NCBI GenBank assembly: GCA_021014325.1
Contig: CM037467.1
Span: 11,298,773 to 11,362,772, forward strand
Origin: Plazaster borealis
Taxonomy: Eukaryota > Echinodermata > Asteroidea > Forcipulatida > Labidiasteridae
Direction of reading: 5' to 3'
Length of the DNA: 64,000 nt
In this document: one piece after another, positions 1 to 13,400 of the stretch
Layout: each line of letters begins with the position of its first letter
Position numbering within the stretch: position 1 is the stretch's first letter
The notes under the pieces: model-generated
What the model saw: the letters and a program-made list of their open reading frames with translations, nothing else
Databases searched by the model: none
What the model was told of the DNA's origin: nothing
Made by a program: the position numbers and the translations under genes

Positions 1-246
1 GTTCATCGGGGGGAAAGATAAACCAGTGTCAGCTCGATCGCAGCTTTATTTATGGTCATTTAAGTACTTGACTAATGACCTCTAGTATTAGTTTGAACAG
101 CGACCTTTGATCCAGAGGTCAATTTTAAAATGGGCCAGATTTTGTTTGGTTTGGGGGACGAATTTGTAAATTATAGTGTTGTGATGAAATGGATGGGCAG
201 TAAGATATTTGCATTTATAGCGCACTCTGCTTTTTGTTGTCAAGCA

Positions 247-410
247 GAGCCCAGTTTCCACAAAGCTGCTAAGCAGAAAGAGTATATTTTGCTAAGCAAA
301 AGTAAACCGGGTACCAGTCGCAGAGGTGCAGTAACCTGAACCTTTGGCTGGTATCCCATTTCCACTAAGCGCAGTTTGTCTATACTTAACAGCTTTAACA
401 GTAAATTTTG
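247..410. mobile_element. fold-back MITE, GCCCAATTTCAT family, degraded
   Basis: It shows the family signature: AGCTGCTAAGCAGAAA, GGGTACCAGTCGCAG, TTTGGCTGGTATCCC and an inverted AACAGCTTTAACAG end. The ends are eroded. Confidence 0.65.
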
Positions 411-774
411 TTCCAGAAATGTGGAGGAATTTCTGAAAGTGTTTGAAACGTGAAGGTGTTTAGATAAGCTTGCAAAGCATGGAGTAGATTTGTCAGGTTG
501 GTACGAGTTGTGCACCTGGATGTATGTATATTTCACATCGCATTTGTATATGAAGCATTACAATATATATGGAAATACTGGCAACTTGGTCTTGGTCGTA
601 GCTGTAAAAACTCTGATCTTTTGTTGATTTGTGAAGGTTATAAGAAACTGAACAGATTTTGTTTTCTTCTAAAGAATCATGAACTCAAAAGGGAAATTTC
701 TGTTACAAAGGAAGGTTGATGTATTGTGAATAATTGGGGGGTTGCTAAAAGTTGCCTAAAAGGCAGGTCAAGGG

Positions 775-1127
775 TTATTATTATTATATATTTCTGGTAA
801 TGAAACCAAGGATGCCTCATAGGTGAACTTAATCACTGTAGCTCGCAAGCCTTAGGAAACCTGTAAACAAGGGTGCTTGCTATGTGAACCAGAAACACCA
901 AGGTTTAACCCCTACTCTTCCACGATAAGTGTTCTGGGTTCTTTTACGTGCACTACCAATCCTAGTACATGGGACCTACGGCTTAATGTCCCATCCGAAG
1001 GACAAAGCAATTATGGTAAAGCATCTTGCTCAAGGATACAGGTGTCATGACCAGGACTCAAACCCACACTCTGCTGATCAGAAACACCAGAGCCTGAGTC
1101 CGGTGCTCTTAACCACTCGGCCATGAG
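775..1127 (-). mobile_element. tRNA-derived SINE, Leu/Ser-like head, with TTA tail
   Basis: On the minus strand it reads a type II-tRNA-like A box (GGCCGAGTGGTTAAGAGC) and B box (GGGTTTGAGTCCTGG). A body with GCCGTAGGTCCCATG follows, ending in a (TAA/TTA)n tail at 775-790. The same family lies at 5490-5831, and its heads are at 6041 and 24800. Confidence 0.8.
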
Positions 1128-2627
1128 GTGAGGGTGGGGGTAAGGGGGGAGGGGTAAGGGGGTCACAACTGCCTCATTAATCATCATTGCCTTGTAAAAG
1201 ATTTAAGCATAAATGTTAATTTATATATGAGTTATGATGTATATTTATATATAGATTTTTATGTTTTATTTGTCAATTTGATTAACAATGAGTTCGAAAA
1301 TTTAAAGAAATTAGGGGAAAAAAGAAGATGTTAGTGAAATAGTTTGTGATGATCCTGCCGTGAAGTTGAGTGATAATTGAGTGAGATTTATATTGCAGTG
1401 AATGTTAAGATTTGAATACTAGGAGTCTGTTTAGTGTATTTTTTTTCCCCTTTCCTAATATTGTATTGATTTTGAGATCTTGTTTCTGAAGACTTCACGA
1501 TTAAGTCAAATATTTGAAAAGTGTATGGTGGTAAACAGACTGTTTAATTTATTTCCCAGTGCAGTTTTTTTTGTAGTTTGAAAATGATTTGATTTTGTGA
1601 TTTATCCTTGTTTAAAAGTCAGTTCTGTAAATTGTTTAAATTATTGTAAAGGTCTGGGTCAAACACATGCAAAATCCTTTTGGAGAAATGTCAACATTTC
1701 TAATATTTTTAATTTTTTTCCTTTTCATTAACTTTCCATCAGTTTCCCCCCGAATTCCACCGTTTCCCTTTTTCCATTCGCCCCATACATCCTCACCTAA
1801 CCCATTTTAAGAGTTCTTTTCTCCAAAAAAACTTCCCTACTAACAAAAAAAACCCACCTGAGAATGAAAATGCAGCTTTTTCACAAAACTTTTGAAACAT
1901 AAACAAAAATGCTGTTGGATCCCCTAAATAATGCTTGCAAATTGATGATACCTTGAAAATGTGTTACTAAATTAAATATTTATATTTTTTGGGGGGCGTG
2001 TTTTGGCTTTGATAACACAAGCTGCTGAGTTTTGTTCATGTTTCTTTCACAAAAATTCTCATTTAATCTGGTTTGGGGATTTCAAAGACAGACATTCACT
2101 AAAAAAGAATTTTGGATAAAAGTGTAAACTGTCATTTTTGTTCCCTTCCTATTTCTTCTGTGAAATGAAAATACTGTTTCTTTACTTTTGCGTCAAAATA
2201 TAATAAAAAAGTTACCCTACTCCAAAAAGAGATGCAATATTATTTGGCAGATTTTCGAATTTTTTTTTGAACAAGTCCTTTGTCTCTCTTCTGTGTGATT
2301 ATTTTAAAAACTTTTTCCTGAGATTCTGAAAGAAAAACAAATCTGTCCGGTCCTTTTTTTATTTCCAGTCGAAAACATCCAAAATGATTTGCCTGTCTTT
2401 GACCCAAACCTAATCCAACGCGATGTACTTAATACTGATACATGTTTTGCCTTCCACAGATGTTTGTGTTATTTATAAACCACTGCAAACTCACTGCTTC
2501 CAAGTTCTGATGAGGGGGGGAAAAACCTCACTTCAGTTGGGAATTGAACCCATGACCTTCATACACTACAACATAAAAATTCCCAAGTGATGTTTGAAGC
2601 TTTGTATCTGGATAAGAACAAGTAACT

Positions 2628-2876
2628 ATTTCTAGTAAATCTTGCGGGTACAAGGGAGATGTAAATCTCTTTTGGAAGGAGTGTTGGCTCTGAGAAGAAC
2701 TGTTGGTTTGTTCTGGACGTTTCAAAACTTATACTCTGCTTGTCTATATTTCTCCTGAAGGCGAGTGGAGTACAGTTTGAAACGCCAATGGCAAACCAGC
2801 GTATCTTCTCAGAGCTAACACTTCTTCAACAAGAGTTTTTCACATGGTTTTACCCCTAACAATTACTAGAAATAGT
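2628..2876. repeat. 250-bp inverted repeat (fold-back element)
   Basis: Arms of about 100 bp mirror each other: left TTTCTAGTAA ... GCTCTGAGAAG ... GTTTCAAA, right GTTTGAAA ... CTTCTCAGAGC ... TTACTAGAAA. It looks like a non-autonomous fold-back transposon. No coding is present. Confidence 0.75.
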
Positions 2877-3317
2877 GACACCTTTTATAAAGGTCTATCA
2901 TTTCTCACCCAAGAAACTGGTTTTCTCTGTGAGACTCGTTGGGGGGAGGTTGCAGTGAGCAAACAGAGTTTTATAAATTACACATCAGCGAACGGCAAAA
3001 CTTAATAAAACATCCATTGATGAAAAGATTACATCAGAGATGTACTTATCCTTGGGATGACAATAAAAAAGAGAGAAACGCAATGAGAAAAGAAATAAAC
3101 TCTACAGCTTGTGTTATTTTTTTCAAACATGCCTGAGATGTATTGTGTTAGGATTTTTCCTGAACTCTGGATTTTTTGTTGATGTCCCCCTCTGATTTTC
3201 TTGTAATTGCCAACACAGGGAAAGAAAGACGCAGTCCTTTGTGATCAAACCTCTACATTTCTGTTTGTGGTGATGTAGAGAGTCTGTAAACCTCTGCAAT
3301 GTAAAAATCCTAATTCG

Positions 3318-3450
3318 GGGCTCAATTTCATAGAGCTGCTTAAGCACAAAAAGTATTTAAGCACAACAAAGTTATGCTTACTGAAGTAAGGTCGCCAGCC
3401 AAAATACCATGTCGCATGTAAAATCTGTGACTGGTTTCCTGCAAGCCATT
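3318..3450. mobile_element. fold-back MITE copy, 3' truncated
   Basis: It opens GGGCTCAATTTCATAGAGCT and keeps the central GCCAGCCAAAATACCATG and TGTGACTGGTTTCCTGC. The closing inverted end is missing. Confidence 0.75.
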
Positions 3451-3665
3451 TTTCAGGAATTTTCACATTCATAGAATCTCATCCCTGCCAGTGAAGAACA
3501 AAGTTAACCATTGAGCAATTGATTTCTTTAAATACAAAAAAAAATGCTACTCAATTCCACCATTAAGTTGAGTATTTGACCAGTTTACATTTTACCAAAA
3601 CAGCTAAAAAGGAAAATGAAATACTTGGCACAGTCTGCTTAATTTCCCTCTTTACTAACATGCTA

Positions 3666-3775
3666 AGGCCCAATTTTGGCGGAGCATAAACCGAGGAGGG
3701 GTACCAGTCAATTACACTTCATACACATTTAAATCATTTTGGATGGTAACCCATTTCTGCTTATTTCAAATTTCC
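3666..3775. mobile_element. fold-back MITE fragment, strongly degraded
   Basis: Only AAGGCCCAATTTT, GGTACCAGTCAATT and TGGTAACCCATTTCTGCTTA are recognisable. Confidence 0.45.
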
Positions 3776-4047
3776 TCAATCCATCTTCATCAATGTGTTA
3801 AGCGGTTAAATTGCTATATCTCAAAAATTTGAACAGAACCAGTGACTAGTAATGGATATTTTGTTATTTTGGCTAGTAACATGCTGCTATGCAAGATTTT
3901 AACCAGCTTTGTTTTGACCACGACCTGTATCTTTGCATTTTTTCGTACCCGAGTGTTCGCTTAAGAGTAGATTTGACTTGTGAATTCCCTGCTAACCTGT
4001 GAAATATGCTTGATGTAAGCGCGGATTTCCCTACTTCCGTAAGCGCA

Positions 4048-4280
4048 GGGCCCAATTTCATAGTGCTGCTTAAGCAGAAAATATTGCTAAACAATTTTGT
4101 GCTAAGCGGAAATAAGCAGGATACCAGTCAAAAATTGTACAAGTGGCATGTTAGTTTGGCTGGTAACTTTATTCTGATAAGCATAATTTTGTTGTGCTTA
4201 GCATAATTTTGTTGTGCTTAGCATAATTTTGTTGTGCTTAGCAACTTTTTGTGCTTAAGCAGCTCTATAAAATTGGGCCC
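4048..4280. mobile_element. fold-back MITE with triplicated internal 20-mer
   Basis: Terminal GGGCCCAATTTCATAGTGCT pairs with AGCTCTATAAAATTGGGCCC. The core has GGATACCAGTC and TTTGGCTGGTAAC. The 20-bp unit GCATAATTTTGTTGTGCTTA repeats three times exactly (4181-4240). Confidence 0.9.
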
Positions 4281-4598
4281 AGATTCTTTGCTTAATACGG
4301 TAAGCAGAGCCATGAAAATGGGCCCTGACATCATCATCACAATAGTCTTGGTTGCATCATTTTGGGAGTCAATGTCCCTGTGTGTTATACAGTGTAGTGC
4401 GCATTTTAGGCAATGCGGTGTTTACACTCTTACCATATAATTTGTACGTGCAATTTGACTCGCGACCATGGCAGGCAGTAGCTGCGTGTGAAATTGGTAG
4501 GAGCGGTCAACACTGAATAGTATGGAAAACCATAAGTATGTTCAAAGGGAATAGTTTCATCAGCAAGGCAATACATAAAGCTGTGTTTTCATACACCA

Positions 4599-4615
4599 CC
4601 CCCCCCCCCCCCCCC
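4599..4615. repeat. C17 homopolymer
   Basis: A run of 17 C in intergenic or intronic sequence; its length may be imprecise in assembly. A mirror G17 run lies at 28685-28701. Confidence 0.9.
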
Positions 4616-5183
4616 TCATAGAAACAGAGCTTGGAGAATGCTTATCTCACTCGTGTCTGCAGTTTGTACCCTGTATGTCAGCTGTGGACATAGAGCGCCC
4701 TCTATGTCAGCTGTGGGCATAGAGTATCAATACCAAGTGATATACCGGTGTGGCAACATTAACCAGATCAACCAATGGGAAAGCTGAAATTTGCCATACA
4801 GCTAAAAATGGCAGCGAGCACAAACTGCTTCAAAGCAGATACACGCGGATCACTACACACAGCATTCTCCTGGTTCTGTTTCTATGTTATACCCTCAACC
4901 ATTGTGCAGCCATCTTGTGGTTTTACTCATTCAAATCAATGTAACCAAAATGAGGCTTGAAGGAAAAAATGGTCTGGTTCCCTATTAAAAAATATGGTCT
5001 GGTTCCCACTTGAAAAATATTGAATATCTGTGCTAGTAATGTCATACTAAAGTGAACAATAAGACTAGCCAAAAGTGTCAAGTCAGATTTGGCCTCGGAA
5101 TTGATCATCATCATTACCCCATATTACTCTAATTACTTTTGAATGAATTAACAACATGTTCCTTCCTCTTCCATCGCCACCAG

Positions 5184-5456
5184 CTGGAGGAGCTACGGAA
5201 GTACTTTGAAGGCAAGCTCAAGGGCCTCCAAGATGAGCTGGAGAATGAGCGCAAGCATCAGCTCGGCACCGTCAAGGATGTTCACGAGCGTGAGCGACAG
5301 CGAGAGCTGAGCGAGATGAAAGATCGTCACGAGTGGGAGATGGAGGCTCTTCGAGGAGAGCTGGACTCCAAGCATTATCAGATCTTCAATGAGATGAGAG
5401 AGCAACTGGAGAAAGCCTTTAAGGAGGAGGTGGGGCAAGTCAGGAGGGAGGCAAAG
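5184..5456 (+). CDS. AKAP9: AKAP9-like exon 1 of window
   Basis: This 91-codon exon is phase 0 at both ends. The acceptor follows a pyrimidine-rich run (cttcctcttccatcgccaccag) and the donor is AAAG|GTAGGA. It encodes a highly charged coiled coil that opens LEELRKYFEGKLKGLQDELE. The LRKYFE motif recurs in exon 5. It begins mid-protein with no initiator Met, so coding exons must exist upstream, outside the window or unrecognised. Confidence 0.9.
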
Positions 5457-7371
5457 GTAGGATTTCCATGCCGCAGACTACTTAAACTTATCATTATTAT
5501 TATACATTTCTGATAATAAAACCATGGATGCCTCATAAGTGAACTTGATCACTGTAGCTCGCAAGCCTGGAGGAAACCTGTAAACAAGGGGGCTTGCTAT
5601 GTGAACCAGAAACACCGGGGTTAATCCCTACTCTTCCACGATAAGTGTTCTTTTACGTGCACTTCCAATCCTAGTACACGGGACCTGCGGCTTAATGTCC
5701 CAGCCGAAGGACAAAGCAATTATGGTATCTTGTTCAAGGGCACAAGTGCCACGACTGGGACTCGAACCCACACTCTCGTGATCAGAAACACCAGAGCTTG
5801 ATTCCAATGCTCTTGACTGCTCAGCCATGACACACCACAACCTCATCTCTGTCCATACTGTTGAGCTTACACTGGACTCTGCTCTAAGGGGATCACGATT
5901 CTTCATGAGCCCAAGTTCTTGACTCAGCATATCCCAGAGCTGCCAACTCTCCCTGTTTCTGCAGAAAGTTCCCTAAAAAAACCCCAATCTTTCCATGTTC
6001 TGATGAACAAATTTGAAAATCTCTCTGATTATGGATGGTGGGTCGTGGCCGAGCGGTTAAGAGCGCCGGATTCAAGCTCTGGTGTTTGATCAGCGGGGTG
6101 TGGGTTCGGATCCCGGTCGTGACACTTGTGTCCTTGAGCAAGACACTTAACCATAAGCTTCTCTCCACCCAGGGGTAAATGGGTACCTGTGAGGGCAGAG
6201 ATGGTTCTTGTGATTGATTTAGCCGAGTAGCGCATTAATGCTGCACAGGCTGTATACTCCCCAGGAATGATTTAAGGCCCAGTGACCAGGGGTAATAATG
6301 TATGTAAAGCGCATTGAGAGTTCTCCCAGAACTGAAATGCGCTCTATAAGAACGTCATATTATTATTATTATTATTATTATACATTAAATAGCCGCCCCT
6401 AAATTATGTCTCTGCCCCTGCTTGGGGAAAAACAAAAGTGTGGTTACGCCACTGATTAAAAAACTTGCAACATAATACAAAATTTAAGACACACATTCTT
6501 ATTAAATAAACTTCATACTGTTTGTACCCAAAACATACATGCAGGGATTCGTTCAACTTTTCGTTAAGTTTAGACAATTTAAATTAAGACAATTTTTATT
6601 GCTTAAAAAACACACACAGATGATGCACTCCTCTAAAAGGAAAAATTCTTCAAATGAATTACTACACAAATCAGGAATTAATGCATTTCTTTTCAAACTT
6701 TTAACCAGTTTGGAAACTTATTTTACGCCCCCCCCTAAAAAAATAATACCTTGAGTAAGAAATTACAATGACAAATGTTCACAAAAAGACTATTAATATT
6801 CTTGGTTGTCAAACAACATTTTTGATTAGGATTTAAAAAAATAAAAATAACAATGATGTCTTCTGCAGAATGATCGAGACATTGAGTTGGCAAGCCTCCG
6901 TCACTCCATGGAACAAATCCACACCAGCCAGCTGGAGGTAGAGAGGGCGCGGCTGGAGCACGAGCGAGCCACGGCCCTGACCGAGCTGAGACACACCCTG
7001 ATGATGTCACATAGAGAGGATATGGAGGCGGTGGAGTCGAGGTGGGTGGAGCGACTCACGGCCATGGAGAAACGAATGGAGGAGGAGAGCAGCCAGCGGA
7101 AGGGTGAGTTGAAGATTTGAGTTAATGTTTGTACTTGGTCAAAAGGATTATTTATTAGTTATTAATTCTGGTTGTGAAGCCAAGGAGTCTCAGAAAAGCA
7201 AACTTGATCACTATTGACCTCCTTTAATTGGCGGTTCATCCGCTGTTGGTTTGGACAATAAATACAATACAAACGCGGAGCGCACCTCCGTGCAATGTGC
7301 TTCTACCATTTTGGGTGTCAGTTGTAGCAGGCATGCAACTTTTCAGGTGATTTCCATTTTTAAAATATTTT

Positions 7372-7403
<32 letters not shown>

Positions 7404-10400
7404 TGGGGGGGGGGGTCGGAAAGAAAAACTATATTTAAAGCTTTGTATGATTTGCAGTTTCCTCTGTATTTTTGTAGCAAAAGCAAATTTGCTTTTCTCC
7501 TTTAGCTAGGTATTTTGCATAGGAACTCAGTTGAGAATTCTTCCTTTGGAGAATTTGTTCATCTCCTGCTGTTCATAAGGGCCCTAGAGGTCAATACCTC
7601 CGTAGCCCTTGTCTTGTCCTCAGTGCCCCCTTCAAATAATTCCTGTGAACTAGGATGATTTTTCTAATTGAAGTGTATCCTAAAAATAAATATGGCTTTC
7701 GGAGACGGAATTTTTGGCCTGATGTGGGGACTTATTTTCCTCTAGTGTCATTCTAGCTCTTCTGTATAATTATTCTTCTTACTTTATTTATTTATTCTAG
7801 AAACTTTTAATGTAAAGTAATTATTTTGAATGAGATGTGGTGGTCTCAAAAATAATCCAAGGTTAAAAAAACTTGATATTTCGATCAGTATGCTCTGATC
7901 GTCTACGCGGGCGAATGCGTTTTACATTTGCATATTGAAAAATAAAATAGGAATTAGCTGTTGCATACTGCTTGCCAGCCAAAATGACCGGTGGTATAAA
8001 TGCAAAATGTCTTAAATAACTTTGACAAATTAAAGGGTTTGCACAATAGTGGTAAGATTAAAAATATAAATGTTTACAGATTTGCGCATTAAAGTTACAT
8101 GGTATAAAGATGGCCATGGTGGAAAACGTCCCCTGCAATAATATTGCTTGAAATGCTATAGTGTTTAAGAAATGAGTAAAACAATTAGTGTTGATCTCGC
8201 GGGTCTGAAACCAGATGTTTTAAAGCAGTGAAAACATCTAAGGTTTCTTTTCCTTTTTTTTCCTGGTGATTTCTATAACCGATTGAGTTTAAACTTTCAC
8301 AGGTTTGTTATTTCATGTACAGGTTGTATGTAACATAAAGTACAGATACTAGTCTTTGACAATTTACAATTTTGTTTTTAGCTGTTTCGCAAGCGAAGCG
8401 AAACAGCTCTTGTTTTCGTTAAAGTTTTTTTTATTATTGTTTTTTTTATTTTTTTTTATTTGTCATCCTAAGAACTAATATTTTCTAAGCACTAATTTGC
8501 AATGTTCCCAATGAGCAATTGCAATGAAACTTTCAGTGATGAAAGGCATTGGTGCAAGGAAGGTCCTTAAAGAAATCCGTCATGATGACGTCATCACCTG
8601 TCACGTGACGTCATGTTAAAGGTTTCTATTTTAAATTATTTGAAAATCTATATCAAATCAGCCACAAGAGACCGTAGGTTTCTGTTTGCGGGATTGGGTA
8701 GGGATAAAATAGGTCTTCATTTTATTCAGTGTGCGTGACCTCACATGACCTCTACTTCCGGTCGAAACCGGAAGTGCCTCGTAATTCAAAAGTGGCAAAA
8801 GTTATGAACTTGCTTTTAACGATGTTAGTGTCTGGCAAGGGTGGGCAATTAAAAAAAAATACCGATGACGTAACAATACACAAGAGCGCCCTCTAGCGGC
8901 AAGTTGAAAACTCTTCAAAATGGACTTTTTGAAGATGTGTGTGGTGAAGTTTTGTGCAATCACTTCAAAATTTACACATATGTTGATCCTCAGGCAGCCA
9001 TTATATGTGTGAAGTTTCAGATCAATGACGTCATCGGGGGTCACGTGATGCGGCATTAAAGGTGCACTTTTTTAAGTCGTATATCTCCTGAAGTATTAGT
9101 GCGATCATGTTGAAACTTGGCAAGTCGTAAGATAATGGCAAGTTCCTGTGAAACCTGTAATGACGTCATGATGACGTCATCACACGATTTGTTAAGATTT
9201 TTTCATTTTTTGCCCCTTTAAGTCAGAAATTGCGTACGGAACATGCTTTAATCCAAATTCTTTTTTAAACAGGCTTGATATGTCATTACTGATTAAAAAA
9301 AATATTTGACGTCATCATGACGTCATCATTTCTCAGTTTATATTATCTTAAAGGTACAGTTTTACAAGATATATAATAGACAATGAATTCGATCTCACAA
9401 CGCATTTAATATTGTGTTATTAAGTTGATTATGTACACACTACAACACTTTCATATTCACTTGATTAATTTGAAAAAATTAACGAAACAGCTCTGCATTT
9501 GTGCACAAATGCAATTATGTCTAGTTGTACTTAAAGTAGTTTTTTTTCAATACCAACAGAATTGCTTCTATAAATGTTTTAGTAGTATATAAACAAACCC
9601 AAGTTTATGATACAACCTGGGAAGCCGCAGCAGAGGGATCACCTTAAGGGGATGCAACAATTTTTTTTCTCTCCAAATATCTAGTAATAAACCACAAGGG
9701 AAACTGACTGGTTAAATTTGTTAAGTAATTTTGGGTTGAACAAAGAAAAATTGACTAGAGCAGGACTAAAATATTTGAGTAGTATCTAAACATATAAATA
9801 AATAAATAAATAAATCAAAATCAAAAGATGAACTAATTAAAATATGCAGCTGTCAGTTCTGAATATTGCTTTCACTTCTAGACTATGTGTTGACGATCCA
9901 GGCACGTGCCCAGGAACAGGTTGTTGTCACAGTTTCACCTGTTTCCGAATTATTATAATGACCTTAGAATTTGGGGGGAAAAACTGGTGACCAATCATCT
10001 CCGTTCAAGGCTATGGGTTCATTCATGAAATTGAGTATAAGGGATACCTGGTCTAGGGTGTTGGGTTAACTTTAGAGTAGGGGTGTTCACTGAAGAAGGT
10101 GGTTCGAGGGGTGGTTTTAAATTGTTTGATATTATTCTTAGATGGTTTTCGCGTCTGTAGAAATGGAATTTGGACAGCACTTATCTTTGACTAATTTATG
10201 CAGTTCAAAATGGAACGGTCCATAAGAAGTAATTAAATCACCCTGGTTGTGCTGTATAACACAATCTATTAATTCCCCCCCTCTTCTGTGTGAATGGTCC
10301 AACCCAAAAATCATATCAACAAACCACTGATAGAATACCTGTTTGACTATTACCATAACAATGAAGAGAAGGGGTCAAAATTTACCTAACAAAAGACAGA

Positions 10401-13400
10401 CCCCTGTGCAGGGGAAAACTGTACTGAGTTGAATGGCGGGTACAAAATGTAAAAACGTTTGACACACACACAGGGATGTACAAAGGTCAGCCGCTGAGCC
10501 CAGCTCATGATAATGTAATTATGCCGGTGTTGTGCTGATACCTGAGCCATGGGTTTGTTTGTACGGTTGTAGTGGATAGAGTAAGGGGACGCCATATACA
10601 GCCTATGGTGATTATTATCTGAGTCTTCGGCAAATGATTTACTACCCCCCCCCCCCCAAAAGAGATAATAATATAACCCTGGGAATTTACTAGCAACATG
10701 TAGCGTCTCTTCTCTCCACGTCCGGTTCTGTTTTATTAGCGTTTGGGGGATTTTTAATATCATTTCAAGTGTTGATGTCGGAGGATTGTACGCAGGAGGA
10801 GGATGTGGTAAGTATTAAACTGTTTGCGGGTGGCTTTAGTTTAAGACGGGAAATGCTGTTGTTAAATGTTATTTGTGTGTGAGATCGGTTGGATTATCGG
10901 TGTTTTATCAGTGGAATTAGGGTTTGGATTAAAATACGTTAACTCTGCTGGCTAGACGATTGACGTGTTGTAGTATGCATACATACAAAAACAAAAATTA
11001 ACCATATTTTAACCGTTGTGTTATGTTTTCGTTACCGGTACCAAATATAAACAATTTTACATATCATTTCATTTGTTCCCCTAAAATCTGGATATTGTTT
11101 TTTAGGACACAGTTTGAATTTAAATTGTTTATGTAAAGATGTCCTTGTGGGTATTTTTTTGTTATCTTCATGCATTGATCCTGTCATTTTACAACGGTGT
11201 TAAGTATTGTACGTAAACAAGAGGGGTTTTTTCTGTTTAACATAAATAGCTTTTAATATTTCCCGCAGTCAAATTCTTTGGAACCTCCTGTTAATTTACA
11301 AAAGTTATCAACCGTTTTGAACCGGGCATGCAACTTTTCAGCTGATGAACTGATTTTCTCATATTGGTTTCTCAATTGTGCTTTTGGAAATTTGGAAATT
11401 TTTAAACTTAGTATTAAGTCTTTCCTCATTTTTGTAAAACAAACTGTAGTTCCATTTAAGTCTGTTTTAAAGGCACTGAACACGTTTGGAAATTGTCAAA
11501 GACCAGTGTTCTCACTTGGTGTATCCCAACATATGCATAAATTAACAAGCCTGTGAAAATTTGGGCTCAATTGGTCATCTTCTTGCAAGAAGTTTTTATT
11601 CTTTTAGTGAGAAATTACCTCTTTCTCAAAAACTACGTTGGTTACTTCAGAGGGAGTCCTTTCCTACAACATTGCTTGTTACCAAGTAAGTTTTTATGCT
11701 AATATTTGTTTTGAGTCATTACCAAACGCGTACGATACCTTTAAAGATGCTACCCCATCATATTTTTGTTCATAGACAATTTTGGTGCGTAAAATTCCTT
11801 CTTTTTACTCGCTGCATAAATTATAAAGCTCAGTAAACATCCCAGGCCTTGTGATCAAGCTTTATGTAAAGTAGCCCATCGAGTTAGTAAACTGTGTATT
11901 TTACTTGCCCACAGGAAGTTTCAGTTGTTCATTTTTTAAATTATGTATTGTCATAAATGTATCTTTCTTATATTTTAATGGTAGTGATTGCAGCCAATTT
12001 AATAGTCAAATGAAGTTGACATTCACACACTCAAAAATAAATTAACACATGTTTTAAAAATGTATTACTCACATCTGAAAAGGAAGAAATATGAGCATTT
12101 TAAACAAGTAGGTTGCTCAGTTTTTAGTAGCCCACAGGGCAAGTTGCTTGCCCATAGCAGTTTTTACTAGACGATGTACGCCGGGCTAGTGTTAAGGGTG
12201 AGCCAGGCAACAACCTGGGGTGGAAATGTCATGCCAAATAATTAGCTCCACGTTTTTCTATTCAACAGGCATGATATTCTTCCTACTTTAATCTGATTTA
12301 AGATTTTTTGGCCCTTGGAAAAATCTGAAAAATTGTGATTAAATAGCCTGAAAAGTCTATTGTACATGTAGGTTAGCCCTTGTACTCAATAAAAATGTCC
12401 TACTTTTTTCCAAAGACCAAATATCATGCCCGATTCAACAAACCATAAAAATATGTTCATAAAAATAATAAAACGCCAACTTTCATACAAATATTTGTTT
12501 CCAGACTCAAAACATTTCCATTCTACGCAAAGATAAGTTTTCCAGCATGTCAATCCGATAGAAAAATTGTATATGCCAATAATTATTTATGATATTAATG
12601 TGGTGTACAGCATTGCTCTCAATCAATCGACACACATTTTTGACGCCATTTTGTCACCGTCTTGTCACCGTGTACAATTACGTGATGTATGATGGTGGAC
12701 TGCGGCGTGTTCCTCTGTTCTCATGGCAACTTCACTTCACAGCTTGGCGCTAAATTATAGAAGATCATTGTTGTGGATGTGTAACGTCATACAATTTCAC
12801 GAACAATCTAGTAGTATCCATGGAAACTTGGTCAACATAAATGTGCAATAAAATTGTTGAAAGACATGGTTTAAAAAAAAATATTGTTTTAAATGAAATC
12901 CCGGGGGAAAGTTGTCGAGTTTTAAGTATTAAAAAACAAGGGAAACTGACTGGGGTAAATTTTAACAATAATTTTGGGTTGAACAAAGAAAAGTTTACTA
13001 GGGCAGGACTTGAACCTGCAACCTCCGGCATGATAAAAAAATTGAAAATCTCCCTGGTTATGGAAACTTTTTCCCTATTATGTTGAATGTAATTCTTAAA
13101 AAATCTCCCTGATTGCTGATTGCAAGATGTAATTGTTGGTAGCTCTCTAATCCGGGGGGCCCCCTTCCCCCTCCCCAAGGCTTGGGTGTGTGAGTGACTG
13201 GCCATCACCTAAGATTCAGTTCAGCTCAGCCGAACCAACCACCAAACCCAACACAACCACTCTCAATCCAAGACCACAAACATTTTAACGTCGAGCTGCC
13301 ATATGGTGTAGCATTCCCTTCTAGTTTCTGTTCGGCTGCATGGCCAATACAATGTATACACATGTAAGGTTTTGGGTTAAGGACAAGCTCAAATAATGTA

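Larger units (their letters stand above)
1..5183. other. upstream non-coding stretch, repeats only
   Basis: No exon with coiled-coil coding or consistent splice phase was seen. It holds an antisense tRNA-derived SINE (775-1127), fold-back MITEs (247-410, 3318-3450, 3666-3775, 4048-4280), a 250-bp inverted repeat (2628-2876) and a C17 tract. Because exon 1 starts in phase 0 mid-protein, at least the part next to 5183 is intron. Confidence 0.7.

Noticed and set aside
6041..6130. possible tRNA-Leu/Ser gene
   Set aside because: Long insert between boxes, no proper 3' acceptor, followed by a LINE-type tail and (ATT)n, so it is a SINE.
7251..7505. 84-residue + strand frame after exon 2
   Set aside because: Crosses a (TA)n and poly-T/G tract; low-complexity artefact.
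10138..10356. 72-residue minus-strand frame (FGLDHSHRRGGELIDC...)
   Set aside because: Isolated, no splice or promoter support, no recognised domain; could be a repeat relic, but not enough to call.
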